Assembly (NCBI RefSeq): GCF_002860165.1 | Contig: NZ_PGUZ01000019.1 | Coordinates: forward strand, 1 to 46,082 | Direction of reading: 5' to 3' | DNA length: 46,082 bases | Source: Bacillus sp. V3-13 | GTDB taxonomy: Bacteria; Bacillota; Bacilli; Bacillales; Cytobacillaceae | Part shown: positions 8,453 through 16,772 of the stretch, piece by piece | How positions within the stretch are numbered: the first letter of the stretch is position 1 | Layout of the letters: the number at the start of each line of letters is the position of its first letter | The notes under the pieces: generated by a model | Database searches by the model: none | The model's input: the letters and a program-made list of their open reading frames with translations, nothing else | What the model was told of the DNA's origin: nothing | Position numbers and translations under genes: made by a program

Positions 8453-9616
8453 ATGTTTAATTGGAGACTGGTATCCCTTCTGCTTACCTGAATCGGGATT
8501 TCAACGTTAGGCGATTTTATTTATTTGATCGCTATCAATCTGTTGGTATATGAAATGACCCAATCGGCCGCAGCTGTGGCCGGATTGTGGATTGACGGGC
8601 CGGTCACCGCAATCCTGACAATTCGTGGAGCGGGAGTATTATTAACCGAGCAATAAGAAAAAGATTATGATTATGGCTGATTTGGCCAGGGCAGTAGTCG
8701 TCGGGATTATTCCATTTGCCTCCAAAATTTGGTTCATCTATATTCTGCTGTTTCTTATCAGCATTACGAGAGCTTTTTTTGTTCCGTCATCAACCACTTA
8801 TATAGCCCAACTTATTCCTATCGATAAGCGAAAAAAATTCAATTCGATTAATATTTTTGTGACGTAAGGGGCTTTTATCGTTCCTTCAATCGCCGGTGTG
8901 TTTTTCTTAATATCGGTTCAGTCGACATTGCGATTATGTTGAATGCCGTTTCATCTCTCATTTCCGCCTTCATTATCAGTTTTTGCCTGATACATATCAA
9001 AATCCAAATGAAACGAAGAAAGGCAGTTACGAAACACTTCGGGACGACTGGAAAGAAGTGATCCAGTTTGGCAGGGAAAAGTCTTTTGTGCTGGCTGTCT
9101 GCTCCTGTTTTCTCGCGTTTGGCTTATTTTCATTAGCGATGGACTCTCAAGAAGTTGTCTTTGTTCAAAATGTAGTGGGGTTAACAGAGACGGATTACAG
9201 CTTTCTAGTCAGTATTACCGGGATTGGGCTACTCTCTTGGTGCTTTCCTGGTTAGCGTAACAACTCGATTTTTAAGCATAAAACATTTGATTGCAGGCGG
9301 AATGCTGATGGTGGCAATCGGTTTTACGATTCTCGGGTTTTTTAACGCGTTTTCAAATACAGGCTTTAGTACCTTTTATCAAAACAACATTCCAATCCAC
9401 CTGATGGGAAGAATGACAAGCGTTGTCGGAGTACTTCAAAGTGCCGCGCAAATCGTGTTCTTATTGTTAATCGGTGTATTGGGCGACATTTTCCCCTCCG
9501 CTATACAATCGTGATTCTGGCCGGGATTGAACATGCTCCTTTCGGTTTTGATTCTTGTCCTCGTTGCAAAGCCTGGAAAGCAGGTTTATTATAAAGAGGA
9601 AACAGTTTCTTCATAA
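8453..9616 (+). pseudogene. MFS transporter pseudogene
   Basis: ATG 8453 opens MFNWRLVSLLLT, which is stopped at once by an in-frame TGA (8489-8491). Coherent MFS sequence continues (ISTLGDFIYLIAINLLVYEM) and then switches frame several times. Readable pieces include 8667-8867 (region around SSTTYIAQLIP), 8983-9255 and 9224-9514 (around HLMGRMTSVVGVLQSAAQI). Stops, frameshifts and a probable internal deletion near 8640 make it non-functional. The last piece ends at about 9616. The type resembles efflux MFS proteins such as the intact gene at 19120. Confidence 0.8.
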
Positions 9617-9739
9617 AGCAGTTTTTTTTGTAAAAACGTAATTGTGACCCGCTATTATTGGCAATTTTTTAAAAAAAGACCAAGGATTTTTCTTCCGGTT
9701 TCCGAAATATTCATGCATACTTACTTGAGAAGAGTTTGT

Positions 9740-9947
9740 GCATGGATAATCACAGCGAACGTTAGCAAAATCACGAAGAGTAGCTTATTTTATCCTTATT
9801 GTGATTTCTGTTATTATTTCTCCTCCGGATTTCACTTCTGATTTCTTAGTTTTTATATCACTCGTCTAACTATTCGAAGTAAGCTAAGTTCTACCATCTT
9901 GGACATATAAAAGAAAACCTAATTTATCTTTTCAAGGAAGTGTTTAA
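9740..9947 (+). pseudogene. Remnant of a duplicated tatC 3' end
   Basis: The DNA from about 9760 to 9947 matches the last 185 bases of tatC (2992-3178), including the region encoding SPPDF and the final KRKPNLS. It has frame breaks and an early stop. The match continues through the former terminator and leader into the second lipoprotein gene. It is therefore one arm of a segmental duplication. Confidence 0.75.
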
Positions 9948-10041
9948 TGGAAAGAGTGTGTGGTGCTTTTCTTATTTTTGGTATAGAAAGTAAGTTGTAA
10001 TCAATCGCGATGAAAAATAATCTACAGACAGGAGAATAATT

Positions 10042-10500
10042 ATGAGATTATTTTTATTAGCATTATCTTGCTTAATGTTATTAACAGCATGTAAAGAACA
10101 GAAAGTGGCTGAAATTCAAAACTATGAACTAACTCCTACTTTCTCCGTAGAGAACAACACTTTGAGGGGGATACCAGATAAAATCGGGTTCCTTAACCTC
10201 GACTTTAAAGCCAATGAACTTCATAAGGTGTTGTGGCATCTTTGGGGCTCCCCAGATGTAATTACTGGAACTTTCAGAGTTGAGGGTACTCATATTGAAA
10301 CTAATGAGAAAACGAAAGTATTACTAAATGGAAGTCGATTAAAAACATGGGAGTTAGCAGATGGCTATTCTCAAGGTGAATTAGGCGCAAATAAAACAAA
10401 ACCCTCGTATGTTCAGTTCGATAAACCAGGAAATTGGAAATTGGAAGTCGTTATTAATGAGAGAAAGTTTGCGGAATTAATTATTGAAGTAGGAGAATGA
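10042..10500 (+). CDS. Small lipoprotein, DUF4871-like, copy 2
   Basis: The 152-residue protein has lipobox LLTAC (Cys17) and is closely related to the product of 3282-3743, about 75-78% identical by eye and colinear throughout. The leader upstream, with ACAGGAG before the ATG, is also related. The gene is intact although the tatC fragment in front of it is dead, so it may be under selection or recently duplicated. Most changes are in the signal peptide and the first 30 mature residues. Function unknown. Confidence 0.8.
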   Translation: MRLFLLALSCLMLLTACKEQKVAEIQNYELTPTFSVENNTLRGIPDKIGFLNLDFKANELHKVLWHLWGSPDVITGTFRVEGTHIETNEKTKVLLNGSRLKTWELADGYSQGELGANKTKPSYVQFDKPGNWKLEVVINERKFAELIIEVGE

Positions 10501-10717
10501 TAATACCCACATTTTGCACCTTAGAATTACACTCACACCTTTTTTCTGAGATGCTTTTTTAAAACAGGGGTTGCATTCTCTGCAAATCAATTTTTTTCTG
10601 GCTGAATCTCAGTAATTTCACATCTTCGTTAGGGACTACCCACTTTGTCCGTTAATTTGGTTGTTTTTCGTTTTTCTTCGACACATATATGAAAAGATCA
10701 TACCTGCCAGTTAAAGG

Positions 10718-11131
10718 ATGCGCTTATTCGTTTCACCTACGTTGTCCAGGATAAAGCGCATGAAAAAACATTTAATAAAGCATGGTTTTGATGATATTAA
10801 GGTCACCTCAGTAAACGGGCAAAAAGCATACCGTTCAGACTTTAACCACCCATTTGTGGCTCATGTGATGAAAACGGCGAAAGAAGTCTACCAACATGAA
10901 GCCGTGCTCGCTCCCAATTCAGCCGGAACCGGCCCGATGTACGAATTCGGGGAATACCTGAAGCTGCCGATCGTCAGCACCGGTGTGGGCTGGGTAGAAT
11001 CGAAGGCACACGCACCAAATGAATCGATCCGCCTTCAAGACTTTGAAGAAGGTGTTGTCCACATGGCACATATGCTGGCAGGATTTGCAAAAGCGCTCCA
11101 AGCGGAGCAGGAAAGTGTGGGAAGTCTATAA
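10718..11131 (+). pseudogene. M20-family dipeptidase, C-terminal remnant
   Basis: The 137-codon frame carries the C-terminal part of an M20 metallopeptidase: KKHLIKHGFDDIKV, APNSAGTGPMYEFGEYL, LPIVSTGVG and SKAHAPNESIRL..FEEGVVHMA. Intact family members are about 450 residues, so the N-terminal two thirds, with most metal ligands, are missing. No good ribosome binding site or start is seen. It ends just before a strong terminator, which likely belonged to the original gene. Confidence 0.75.
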
Positions 11132-11139
11132 TCATACTA

Positions 11140-11174
11140 AAAGCATTCTACCTTTTTTGGTAGAGTGCTTTTTT
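11140..11174 (+). terminator. Terminator after M20 remnant
   Basis: AAGCATTCTACC (11141-11152) pairs with GGTAGAGTGCTT (11159-11170) around a T loop and is followed by TTTT. Confidence 0.8.
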
Positions 11175-11253
11175 GTTAAAAAAAATTTTAGATGGAACTG
11201 GAAAAGCTTGTTCTCTCCAAACAAACCTACTCGCCGGATATCTAGAAACAATG

Positions 11254-11362
11254 AATTAAGCGAAAAATGGAGGGATTTAAGCGAAACCTGTTATGATGTA
11301 AGCTTCTGAATTAAGCGCTAAATCCAGGAATTAAGCGAAAACGGGTTTTATTTAAGCGAAAC
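11254..11362. repeat. Five short direct repeats of TTAAGCG
   Basis: TTAAGCG begins at 11256, 11277, 11311, 11331 and 11352, and four of the five copies continue as AAA. Spacing is 21, 34, 20 and 21 bases, close to two helical turns. No ORF explains it. It may be a short dispersed element or a protein-binding array. Confidence 0.6.
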
Positions 11363-11497
11363 AGTGTTAATCCTATTTCTGCAGGTAATGCCTTTATAGC
11401 TCCTATAGTGATTCTTCCCCATAGCAAACGCACTAAATTTTACATGAAACCCATTAAATAGAATGAATGGCCTACCTTTTTCGGTAATATTTACCCT

Positions 11498-11524
11498 TAT
11501 TATAATATTCTAAATATTATAATA
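11498..11524. promoter_or_regulatory. Perfect 27-bp palindrome upstream of the aminopeptidase gene
   Basis: TATTATAATATT (11498-11509) and its exact reverse complement AATATTATAATA (11513-11524) flank a 3-base centre. It ends 23 bases before the ribosome binding site. TTATAAT half-sites recall Fur/PerR-family boxes, but the spacing does not match the standard one. It likely overlaps the promoter. Confidence 0.5.
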
Positions 11525-11560
11525 TCTACTAGACTATCATTCTTGTTAGGAGGGAGTTCA

Positions 11561-12958
11561 ATGAAAAAGCCAATTTTATTGGCAGCTTTAATTGCTGCAT
11601 TATCTTTTGGTGCGGTTGGGTCGCCTGCTGTTTTAGCAAAATCAACTGAAACCGCTCACAATCAGTGGGATCATAAAATTGAACAAATAGTCACCAAGAG
11701 GATCAACGTTGATAATATTTATAATAATATTGACTTTCTATCAAAAACACCGCGTGTAGCGGGAACAGAATCCGAGAAGAAAGCCGTCGAATTCATTAAC
11801 AGTCAATTTAAAAAATACGGCTATAAAACCGAAATACAAGAGTTTAAGTTTATTGGTTACACACCACCTGATACGGTGGAGCTTAGTGTGGATGGTTTCA
11901 GTGGTGAGCTGCATCCGGCAGCTTTTACCTTCTCTGTGAATGGGAATGTTTCCGGCGAATTGGCAAGTGCGGGTTTAGGAAAAAAAGACGAGCTGCAAAA
12001 TCTCAATTTAACCGGGAAAATTGCTTTTATTAAACGCGGTGAAATTCCTTTTGCCGAAAAAGTGTTGAATGCTGCTGAAAAGGGAGCTGTCGGCGTTGTT
12101 ATCTATAACAATGTTGATGGTCCTTTAAATGGAACGCTTGGGACGGCGAATGATAAATATGTGCCGGCTGTTTCATTAAGCAAGTCCGAAGGAGAATCGC
12201 TTGCCTCCCTGCTAAATAGTGGCCAGACATTGACAGCTGCTTTAACAATTGCAGGAGCCGAGTCGGGTGAGAGAACTTCCCATAACGTAATAGCAACAAA
12301 ACCGCCGACATCGAAAAAGAAATCCACTAATGAAATCATTGTTCTCGGTGCACATCATGATTCGGTCGCAGGTGCTCCAGGCGCCAATGATGATGCATCA
12401 GGAACGGCCATGACGTTAGAGTTGGCGCGCGTTCTTAAGTTCATTCCAACCGACACCGAAATCAGATTTATTACGTTTGGAGCGGAAGAAGAGGGTCTTC
12501 TTGGCTCAAGACATTATGTGAACAATCTGCCAGATGGCGAACTAAACCGGATCATCGCAATCTTCAATCTTGACATGGTTGGAAGCAAAGATGCGGGAGA
12601 CCTCGTCATGCTTACACTTGATGGCCAGCCAAATCTGGTTACAGAATTGGCCCAGGCTTCCAGCACAAGATTGAATGGACAACCAACACCATATGGACAG
12701 GGCGGGAGAAGCGACCATGTGCCATTTGCGGAAGTCGGTATTCCGGCGGCACTGTTTATTCACAACCCGGTTGAGCCGTGGTATCATACTCCAGAAGATA
12801 CGATTGATAAAATCAGCAAGGAAAAGCTTCAGGATGTTGCCGAAATCGTCAGCGCCGCGATTTATGATCGGGCAAAATTTGATATAAAATGGCCAAAACC
12901 GAAAAAAACGAAAAAACAGAAGGCAGAGCATTTATACTACAAACAAAGTTTTAAATAG
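11561..12958 (+). CDS. Secreted M28-family aminopeptidase with PA domain
   Basis: The 465-residue protein has a Sec signal peptide (MKKPILLAALIAALSFG.., cleavage near VLA/KS), an inserted PA domain (about 125-235) and a zinc peptidase domain. Visible ligands are AHHDS (about 264), GANDDASG (about 277), GAEEEG with catalytic Glu (about 309), NLDMVG (about 336) and WYHTPED (about 409). This matches B. subtilis YwaD-like double-zinc aminopeptidases that free N-terminal residues outside the cell. AGGAGGGAG lies five bases before ATG 11561, which is preferred to the upstream start at 11543. A Lys-rich tail ends the protein and might bind the cell wall. A perfect palindrome lies upstream and a terminator follows. 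Confidence 0.92.
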   Translation: MKKPILLAALIAALSFGAVGSPAVLAKSTETAHNQWDHKIEQIVTKRINVDNIYNNIDFLSKTPRVAGTESEKKAVEFINSQFKKYGYKTEIQEFKFIGYTPPDTVELSVDGFSGELHPAAFTFSVNGNVSGELASAGLGKKDELQNLNLTGKIAFIKRGEIPFAEKVLNAAEKGAVGVVIYNNVDGPLNGTLGTANDKYVPAVSLSKSEGESLASLLNSGQTLTAALTIAGAESGERTSHNVIATKPPTSKKKSTNEIIVLGAHHDSVAGAPGANDDASGTAMTLELARVLKFIPTDTEIRFITFGAEEEGLLGSRHYVNNLPDGELNRIIAIFNLDMVGSKDAGDLVMLTLDGQPNLVTELAQASSTRLNGQPTPYGQGGRSDHVPFAEVGIPAALFIHNPVEPWYHTPEDTIDKISKEKLQDVAEIVSAAIYDRAKFDIKWPKPKKTKKQKAEHLYYKQSFK

Positions 12959-12968
12959 AGCTAATTTT

Positions 12969-13004
12969 AATCCCTTCAGTGAAAATCACTGGGGGATTTT
13001 TTTT
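12969..13004 (+). terminator. Terminator after aminopeptidase
   Basis: AATCCCTTCAGTG pairs with CACTGGGGGATT around a short A-rich loop, followed by eight T. Confidence 0.85.
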
Positions 13005-13089
13005 GGGTTTTATTTTGATATGAAAACGCTTCGAAAACCTTAAAGAATTGTTCAAATCCATGGACCATGATCTACAGTAAAATAAATAT

Positions 13090-13105
13090 TGTGAAATCAT
13101 TCACA
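13090..13105 (+). promoter_or_regulatory. Fnr-like binding site upstream of the FNT channel gene
   Basis: TGTGA-AATCAT-TCACA is an exact match to the Crp/Fnr consensus TGTGA-N6-TCACA. The Bacillus ywcJ channel gene is a known Fnr target as I recall. The centre lies only about 41 bases before the ATG, so a class II start of transcription would fall at the start codon. The mode of action is therefore unclear. Confidence 0.55.
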
Positions 13106-13138
13106 AATGGCATTTTATTTTCGAAAGGATCTGGTTCC

Positions 13139-13975
13139 ATGTCATTTTACCGGCCTGAGCAAATTGTTAAAATTAGTATTGAAAGCGGGATCAAGAAAAC
13201 CAAGTACCCTCTGCAGCAAACATTGATTTTGGGTTTCCAGGCAGGCGCATTTGTTGCGCTCGGCTACTTGCTGTACATTCGTGTAACAGCTCCTTTATCG
13301 GCTGAGCTGGCTGGTTTAAGTTCGCTGATTGGAGCATCTGTTTTTCCAATCGGGCTTATTCTCACCCTGATTGCAGGGGGAGAGTTGTTGACGGGCAATA
13401 TGATGGCTGTTCCTTTGGCCCGCTTTGCTGATAAAATCTCAACCAATAAGCTTTTTTATAATTGGTTATTGATCACGGTCAGTAATTTTGCAGGAGCGGT
13501 TTTTGTTGCTTACATATTTGGCCATGCCGCCGGGCTTACCGAAACGGGCCCTTATTTAGAAAAAACCGTTAGTATTGCTGAACATAAACTTTCCGCATCC
13601 TACCTTCAAGCATTTTTATCGGGAATCGGCTGCAATTGGCTCGTTGCACTTGCGGTCTGGCTTTCATACGGAGCAAAGGATATGACGGGGAAAATAATCG
13701 GCATCTGGTTTCCGACGATGGCCTTTGTTGCGATTGGCTTTCAGCATGTTGTTGCCAATATGTTTGTTATTCCTGCTGCCATTTTTGCCGGCACATTCAC
13801 ATGGCTCGATTACCTTCAAAATATGATTCCCGTATTTTTAGGCAATGCAGTGGGCGGATCCGTCTTTGTTTCGATGGCATATTGGCATGCCTATAAAAAA
13901 GATAAAACCTGGATTACTGAAGAGGCTGTCGCGCGCAAGGAAATCCTCACGATCGTTAAAGGGAGAGAAATATAA
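13139..13975 (+). CDS. Formate/nitrite transporter (FNT) family channel
   Basis: The 278-residue protein has six hydrophobic segments and FNT features: GGELLTGNMM near the first half-helix break, SGIGCNWLVALAVW, and GFQHVVANMF with the central pore histidine of FNT channels. It would move nitrite or formate through the cytoplasmic membrane. ATG 13139 is chosen because GAAAGGA lies eight bases before it; the frame stays open upstream without a good site. An Fnr-like box precedes it, fitting a YwcJ-like anaerobic nitrite channel. A deleted second copy lies at 14849. Confidence 0.9.
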   Translation: MSFYRPEQIVKISIESGIKKTKYPLQQTLILGFQAGAFVALGYLLYIRVTAPLSAELAGLSSLIGASVFPIGLILTLIAGGELLTGNMMAVPLARFADKISTNKLFYNWLLITVSNFAGAVFVAYIFGHAAGLTETGPYLEKTVSIAEHKLSASYLQAFLSGIGCNWLVALAVWLSYGAKDMTGKIIGIWFPTMAFVAIGFQHVVANMFVIPAAIFAGTFTWLDYLQNMIPVFLGNAVGGSVFVSMAYWHAYKKDKTWITEEAVARKEILTIVKGREI

Positions 13976-13980
13976 TGACA

Positions 13981-14017
13981 AAAGCTCTGTTCGTATTTTT
14001 TCAAACAGAGCTTTTTT
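13981..14017 (+). terminator. Terminator after the FNT gene
   Basis: AAGCTCTGTT pairs with AACAGAGCTT, followed by a T run. The same hairpin follows the second FNT copy. Confidence 0.85.
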
Positions 14018-14100
14018 GTGCATGTTAAAGTAATATATATATAATTATATTAAGTACTATATTTAGTAGTTATAGTGTGAATCTACTGTATGCGTTTTAA

Positions 14101-14142
14101 AAAAATCTCCAGTCAAATTAATGTCATGACTGGAGATTTTTT
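14101..14142. terminator. Orphan bidirectional terminator-like hairpin
   Basis: AAAAATCTCCAGTCA and TGACTGGAGATTTTTT form a long stem with an 11-base loop, with A and T runs on both sides. No gene adjoins it directly. Confidence 0.65.
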
Positions 14143-14336
14143 ACGGGTTTTAAACTTGTTATTGGCTGAAAATTGTGGAATTACAGGAATCTTTTAAAAA
14201 ATATACTACTTTTGTACTTTTATAAAATTTTTGGCAGGTATTTAATCCTGAATCTTCCAAAATATATTGTAAATTCATAAACAGTGCTCTATGATTAACT
14301 GGAAGTTTATTACCAATAATATTAAGGAGTGATATC
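14143..14336. other. Leader of the small secreted-protein gene
   Basis: No ORF or clear promoter was identified. The run from the FNT stop at 13975 to 14336 holds only two hairpins and AT-rich sequence. Confidence 0.4.
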
Positions 14337-14551
14337 ATGAGAAAAAGAACATTTATTGCGTCTTCATTGTCTCTGTCCCTTATGGCCTCCCCTCTTGCAG
14401 CTAGTTTCGCAAATGCGGTGGAGCAACAGCTGCCGATACAGACCCTAATTATCTATGGGCGAAATATCAAATAAACCTGTATAAAGATAGTGCACGCACA
14501 AATTTACTGAGTTCTAAAACGACTTCTCCTGAGAAAGTAAGAGTTTACTAA
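14337..14551 (+). pseudogene. Small secreted protein, frameshifted
   Basis: ATG 14337, behind AAGGAGTG, encodes a good signal peptide (MRKRTFIASSLSLSLMASPL.., cleavage near ANA). This frame ends at TAA 14472-14474 after 45 codons. A second frame, open from about 14430 to TAA 14549-14551, reads ADTDPNYLWAKYQINLYKD and looks like the natural continuation. One shifted base near 14428-14432 explains both. The repaired product would be about 70 residues. Family not recognised; the shift may be real or a sequencing error. Confidence 0.5.
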
Positions 14552-14555
14552 TAAA

Positions 14556-14588
14556 AAACAACCTCTCCTATTTAGGAGAGGTTTTTAT
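14556..14588. terminator. Bidirectional terminator
   Basis: AACCTCTCCT (14560-14569) pairs with AGGAGAGGTT (14574-14583), with A and T runs outside. It serves the small secreted gene on + and the membrane protein on -. Confidence 0.75.
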
Positions 14589-14766
14589 TCGAATTATTAT
14601 GTGCCTTTTTTGTTTTTCGTCTTAGAATGAATTCATATAACCCAAATAATATCCCCAAGGCAACTAAGACGTAAACACCATAATTAGGTGGCACTGTAAA
14701 ATACACAGTTACCACAAGAATAGCAAACATCAAGTACCCAAAATTATACCACTTTTTAAAGCTCAT
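14572..14766 (-). CDS. Small two-helix membrane protein
   Basis: The 64-residue protein has two hydrophobic segments (about 9-23 and 30-46), then a basic tail with RRKTKK. AAAGGAGGC lies eight bases before the ATG, a strong sign of a real gene. It is monocistronic and ends inside a bidirectional terminator. No family is recognised; size and layout recall many uncharacterised Bacillus small membrane proteins. Confidence 0.65.
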   Translation of the reverse strand: MSFKKWYNFGYLMFAILVVTVYFTVPPNYGVYVLVALGILFGLYEFILRRKTKKAHNNSNKNLS

Positions 14767-14848
14767 CTTCCATGCCTCCTTTGTAAAATAATACCATATA
14801 AATTTAAATAATGTAACAGGTCTTTAGTGGTGATTATTGCATAGGGTT

Positions 14849-15154
14849 GATTTTTGTTGCGTACATATTTGGCCATGCCGCCGGGCTTACCGAAACAGGA
14901 CAATGGCCTTTGTTGCGATTGGCTTTCAGCACGTCGTCACTAATATGTTTGTCATTCCTGCTGCCATTTTTGCCGGCTCATTCACATGGCTCGATTACAT
15001 ACAAAATCTGGTTCCCATATTTTTAGGTAATGCAGTTGGTGGATCCGTCTTTGTCGCGATGGCATATTGGCATGCGTATAAAAAGGATAAAACCTGGATT
15101 CCAGAAGAAACCACCGCACGCAAGGACACCCTTACGATCGTGAAAGAGATGTAA
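14849..15154 (+). pseudogene. Second FNT channel copy, truncated with internal deletion
   Basis: 14849-14897 closely matches 13500-13548 of the intact FNT gene, then jumps to sequence equal to 13717 onward, so about 170 bases are missing. The N-terminal 120 codons are also absent. From MAFVAIGFQHVVTNMF the frame follows the C-terminal third to TAA at 15152-15154. The shared terminator follows. It has no promoter or ribosome binding site of its own and cannot make a six-helix channel. Confidence 0.85.
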
Positions 15155-15160
15155 AATACC

Positions 15161-15200
15161 GAAAGCTCTGTTCAATATTTATCAAACAGAGCTTTTTTTA
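15161..15200 (+). terminator. Terminator of the FNT copy
   Basis: AAAGCTCTGTT pairs with AACAGAGCTTT, then a T run; a duplicate of the hairpin at 13981. Confidence 0.8.
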
Positions 15201-15289
15201 TCTTTGCCGCGATGTTATTTTGGTAAGCTAGGTCCTGTCGTGTCATGTACCACAATTTTGGCTATCATTTTTTCTTACAAAGGGCCTCA

Positions 15290-16573
15290 TTAATAATGTT
15301 CATCGTGAAAAAGCTTGATCTGGTTATAATAATGAGCCGCTTTTTCATAATCCTCCAAAATATAATAAATATCTGCAATTTTTGATAAGGCCTTATGGAG
15401 ATAATCTATCGAATCAGAGTCTTTAAAAAGAATCTCTGCTGCCTTGTAATGCGCAAGAGCTGCTGAATGATTCTTTCTTTTAGCTTCTACGTCTCCTAAC
15501 AATAAAAGTGCTTTTCCTTTTGACAAAGTATGATTCTCAGTTAATATCTGTTTGCAATAAGTAACTGTTTCTTCCAACTCGTTATTTAAAAACAAGCTAT
15601 ATGCTAATTCAAATTTAACATTTAAAATTTTCTCTATCTGGTCAATTTTTTTAAATAGATCAACTGCATTTAATAAATGTTCTATCGATTTGTCATATTC
15701 GTTTAAATAGCGATAAAGAACCCCTAAATTTGTGTATGTGCCTGCTTTGTTTGAAATATCTTCAAATATATCGAAAAATTTCAAAGCTAATTGATATGAT
15801 TTTTCAGAATCTTTCCATTCTTGAAGGCGTCTATGACAAATACCAAGTGTCATAAAAATATGACCAGACTTAAAGTTAGTATGCGTAGCCTGATTGATCT
15901 GCAACGCTTCTTTTAATATCCGTATTGAAGAGTGATATTCTCCAAGTTTTCCATGTGTAATCCCTAAACTAACTAAAAGTGATATTTTTAGAAGCCCTCC
16001 TATCTGATGAGATAGTAATAGATTGTATGCTTCATTCAGCATATTTAATGCTGTTCTTGTCTGTTCAAGTTTTAGATATACATTTGCAAGTGAATCCAGG
16101 GATCGGATGTGCTCTTTTACATGATCTCCATTTGAAAATATTTTAATGCTTCTCTTAAAATAATCTTCTGCCTCTTTCCAATTTCTCTTTTTATCAGAAA
16201 TTGTGCCTTTTATCCATAAAAGGAGACCATAATCATAATTATCCTCATCTTCAGTCGTTTTATCATATGTAAGTTTATCTATTATTTTTTCCGCTTGTTC
16301 AATTTTACCAGATTCAACTTTTTCCTCAGCGTTATGAATATCCTTTTTCCAGTTAACAAGAATTAAATCCTCGTTTGTTGGCTCTTCAAAAAAATCTTCA
16401 ACTTTACAATTCAATCTTTTAGCTAACTTTTCTAATATATCGTATGAAGGTCGGATAGAGTATTTTTCTATTTGACTTATATAACCTCTGGTTACAATAC
16501 CGTCGGCTAACTCTTGTTGTGTTAACAGATTAGCTTTGCGCAATTCTTTTATACGTTGACCTATATATTTCAT
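15290..16573 (-). CDS. RRNPP-type quorum-sensing regulator (HTH-XRE plus TPR)
   Basis: The 427-residue protein starts with an XRE helix-turn-helix (about 1-60: IGQRIKELRKANLLTQQELA..RGYISQIEK) followed by about eight tetratricopeptide helices (about 100-425, e.g. TYTNLGVLYRYLNEYDKSI). This is the layout of PlcR, NprR and AimR-like regulators, whose TPR domain binds a re-imported peptide. ATG 16573 is chosen because the HTH begins there; the frame runs to 16630, but that extension is not HTH-like. It is divergent from a 44-residue exported peptide gene 200 bases away, the usual layout of receptor and pheromone. The peptide could re-enter by one of the Opp systems in this window. Likely target: the modified-peptide genes downstream. 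Confidence 0.85.
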   Translation of the reverse strand: MKYIGQRIKELRKANLLTQQELADGIVTRGYISQIEKYSIRPSYDILEKLAKRLNCKVEDFFEEPTNEDLILVNWKKDIHNAEEKVESGKIEQAEKIIDKLTYDKTTEDEDNYDYGLLLWIKGTISDKKRNWKEAEDYFKRSIKIFSNGDHVKEHIRSLDSLANVYLKLEQTRTALNMLNEAYNLLLSHQIGGLLKISLLVSLGITHGKLGEYHSSIRILKEALQINQATHTNFKSGHIFMTLGICHRRLQEWKDSEKSYQLALKFFDIFEDISNKAGTYTNLGVLYRYLNEYDKSIEHLLNAVDLFKKIDQIEKILNVKFELAYSLFLNNELEETVTYCKQILTENHTLSKGKALLLLGDVEAKRKNHSAALAHYKAAEILFKDSDSIDYLHKALSKIADIYYILEDYEKAAHYYNQIKLFHDEHY

Positions 16574-16628
16574 TTTTAGCCACCCATGCTCTAAAAGTTT
16601 TCTTAAGTATAATACTGTATTTTTTAAC

Positions 16629-16716
16629 AAAAAGTAAAATATTTATAAAAAGTAAAAAAACGCAAAAAATTAATTGACGAAAATGGAATATTGTTCTAAC
16701 ATAATTATTAACAAAA
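16629..16716. promoter_or_regulatory. Divergent control region of the regulator/peptide pair
   Basis: A promoter for the peptide gene reads TTGACG (16674-16679), 17 bases, TAACAT (16697-16702). Two AAAAAGTAAAA direct repeats lie at about 16629 and 16648. A TTGTT..AACAA inverted pair (16691-16714) spans the -10. These are candidate operators. The PlcR box (TATGNAN4TNCATA) was not found. Confidence 0.45.
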
Positions 16717-16772
16717 GTAACATTTTTATTTTTTAAATTATTTAGTTGATTAATGTTATAGGAGGCGAAATT

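Noticed and set aside
11254-11362. CRISPR array
   Set aside because: The repeated unit is only 7-10 bases and spacing is too short; no cas genes are present.
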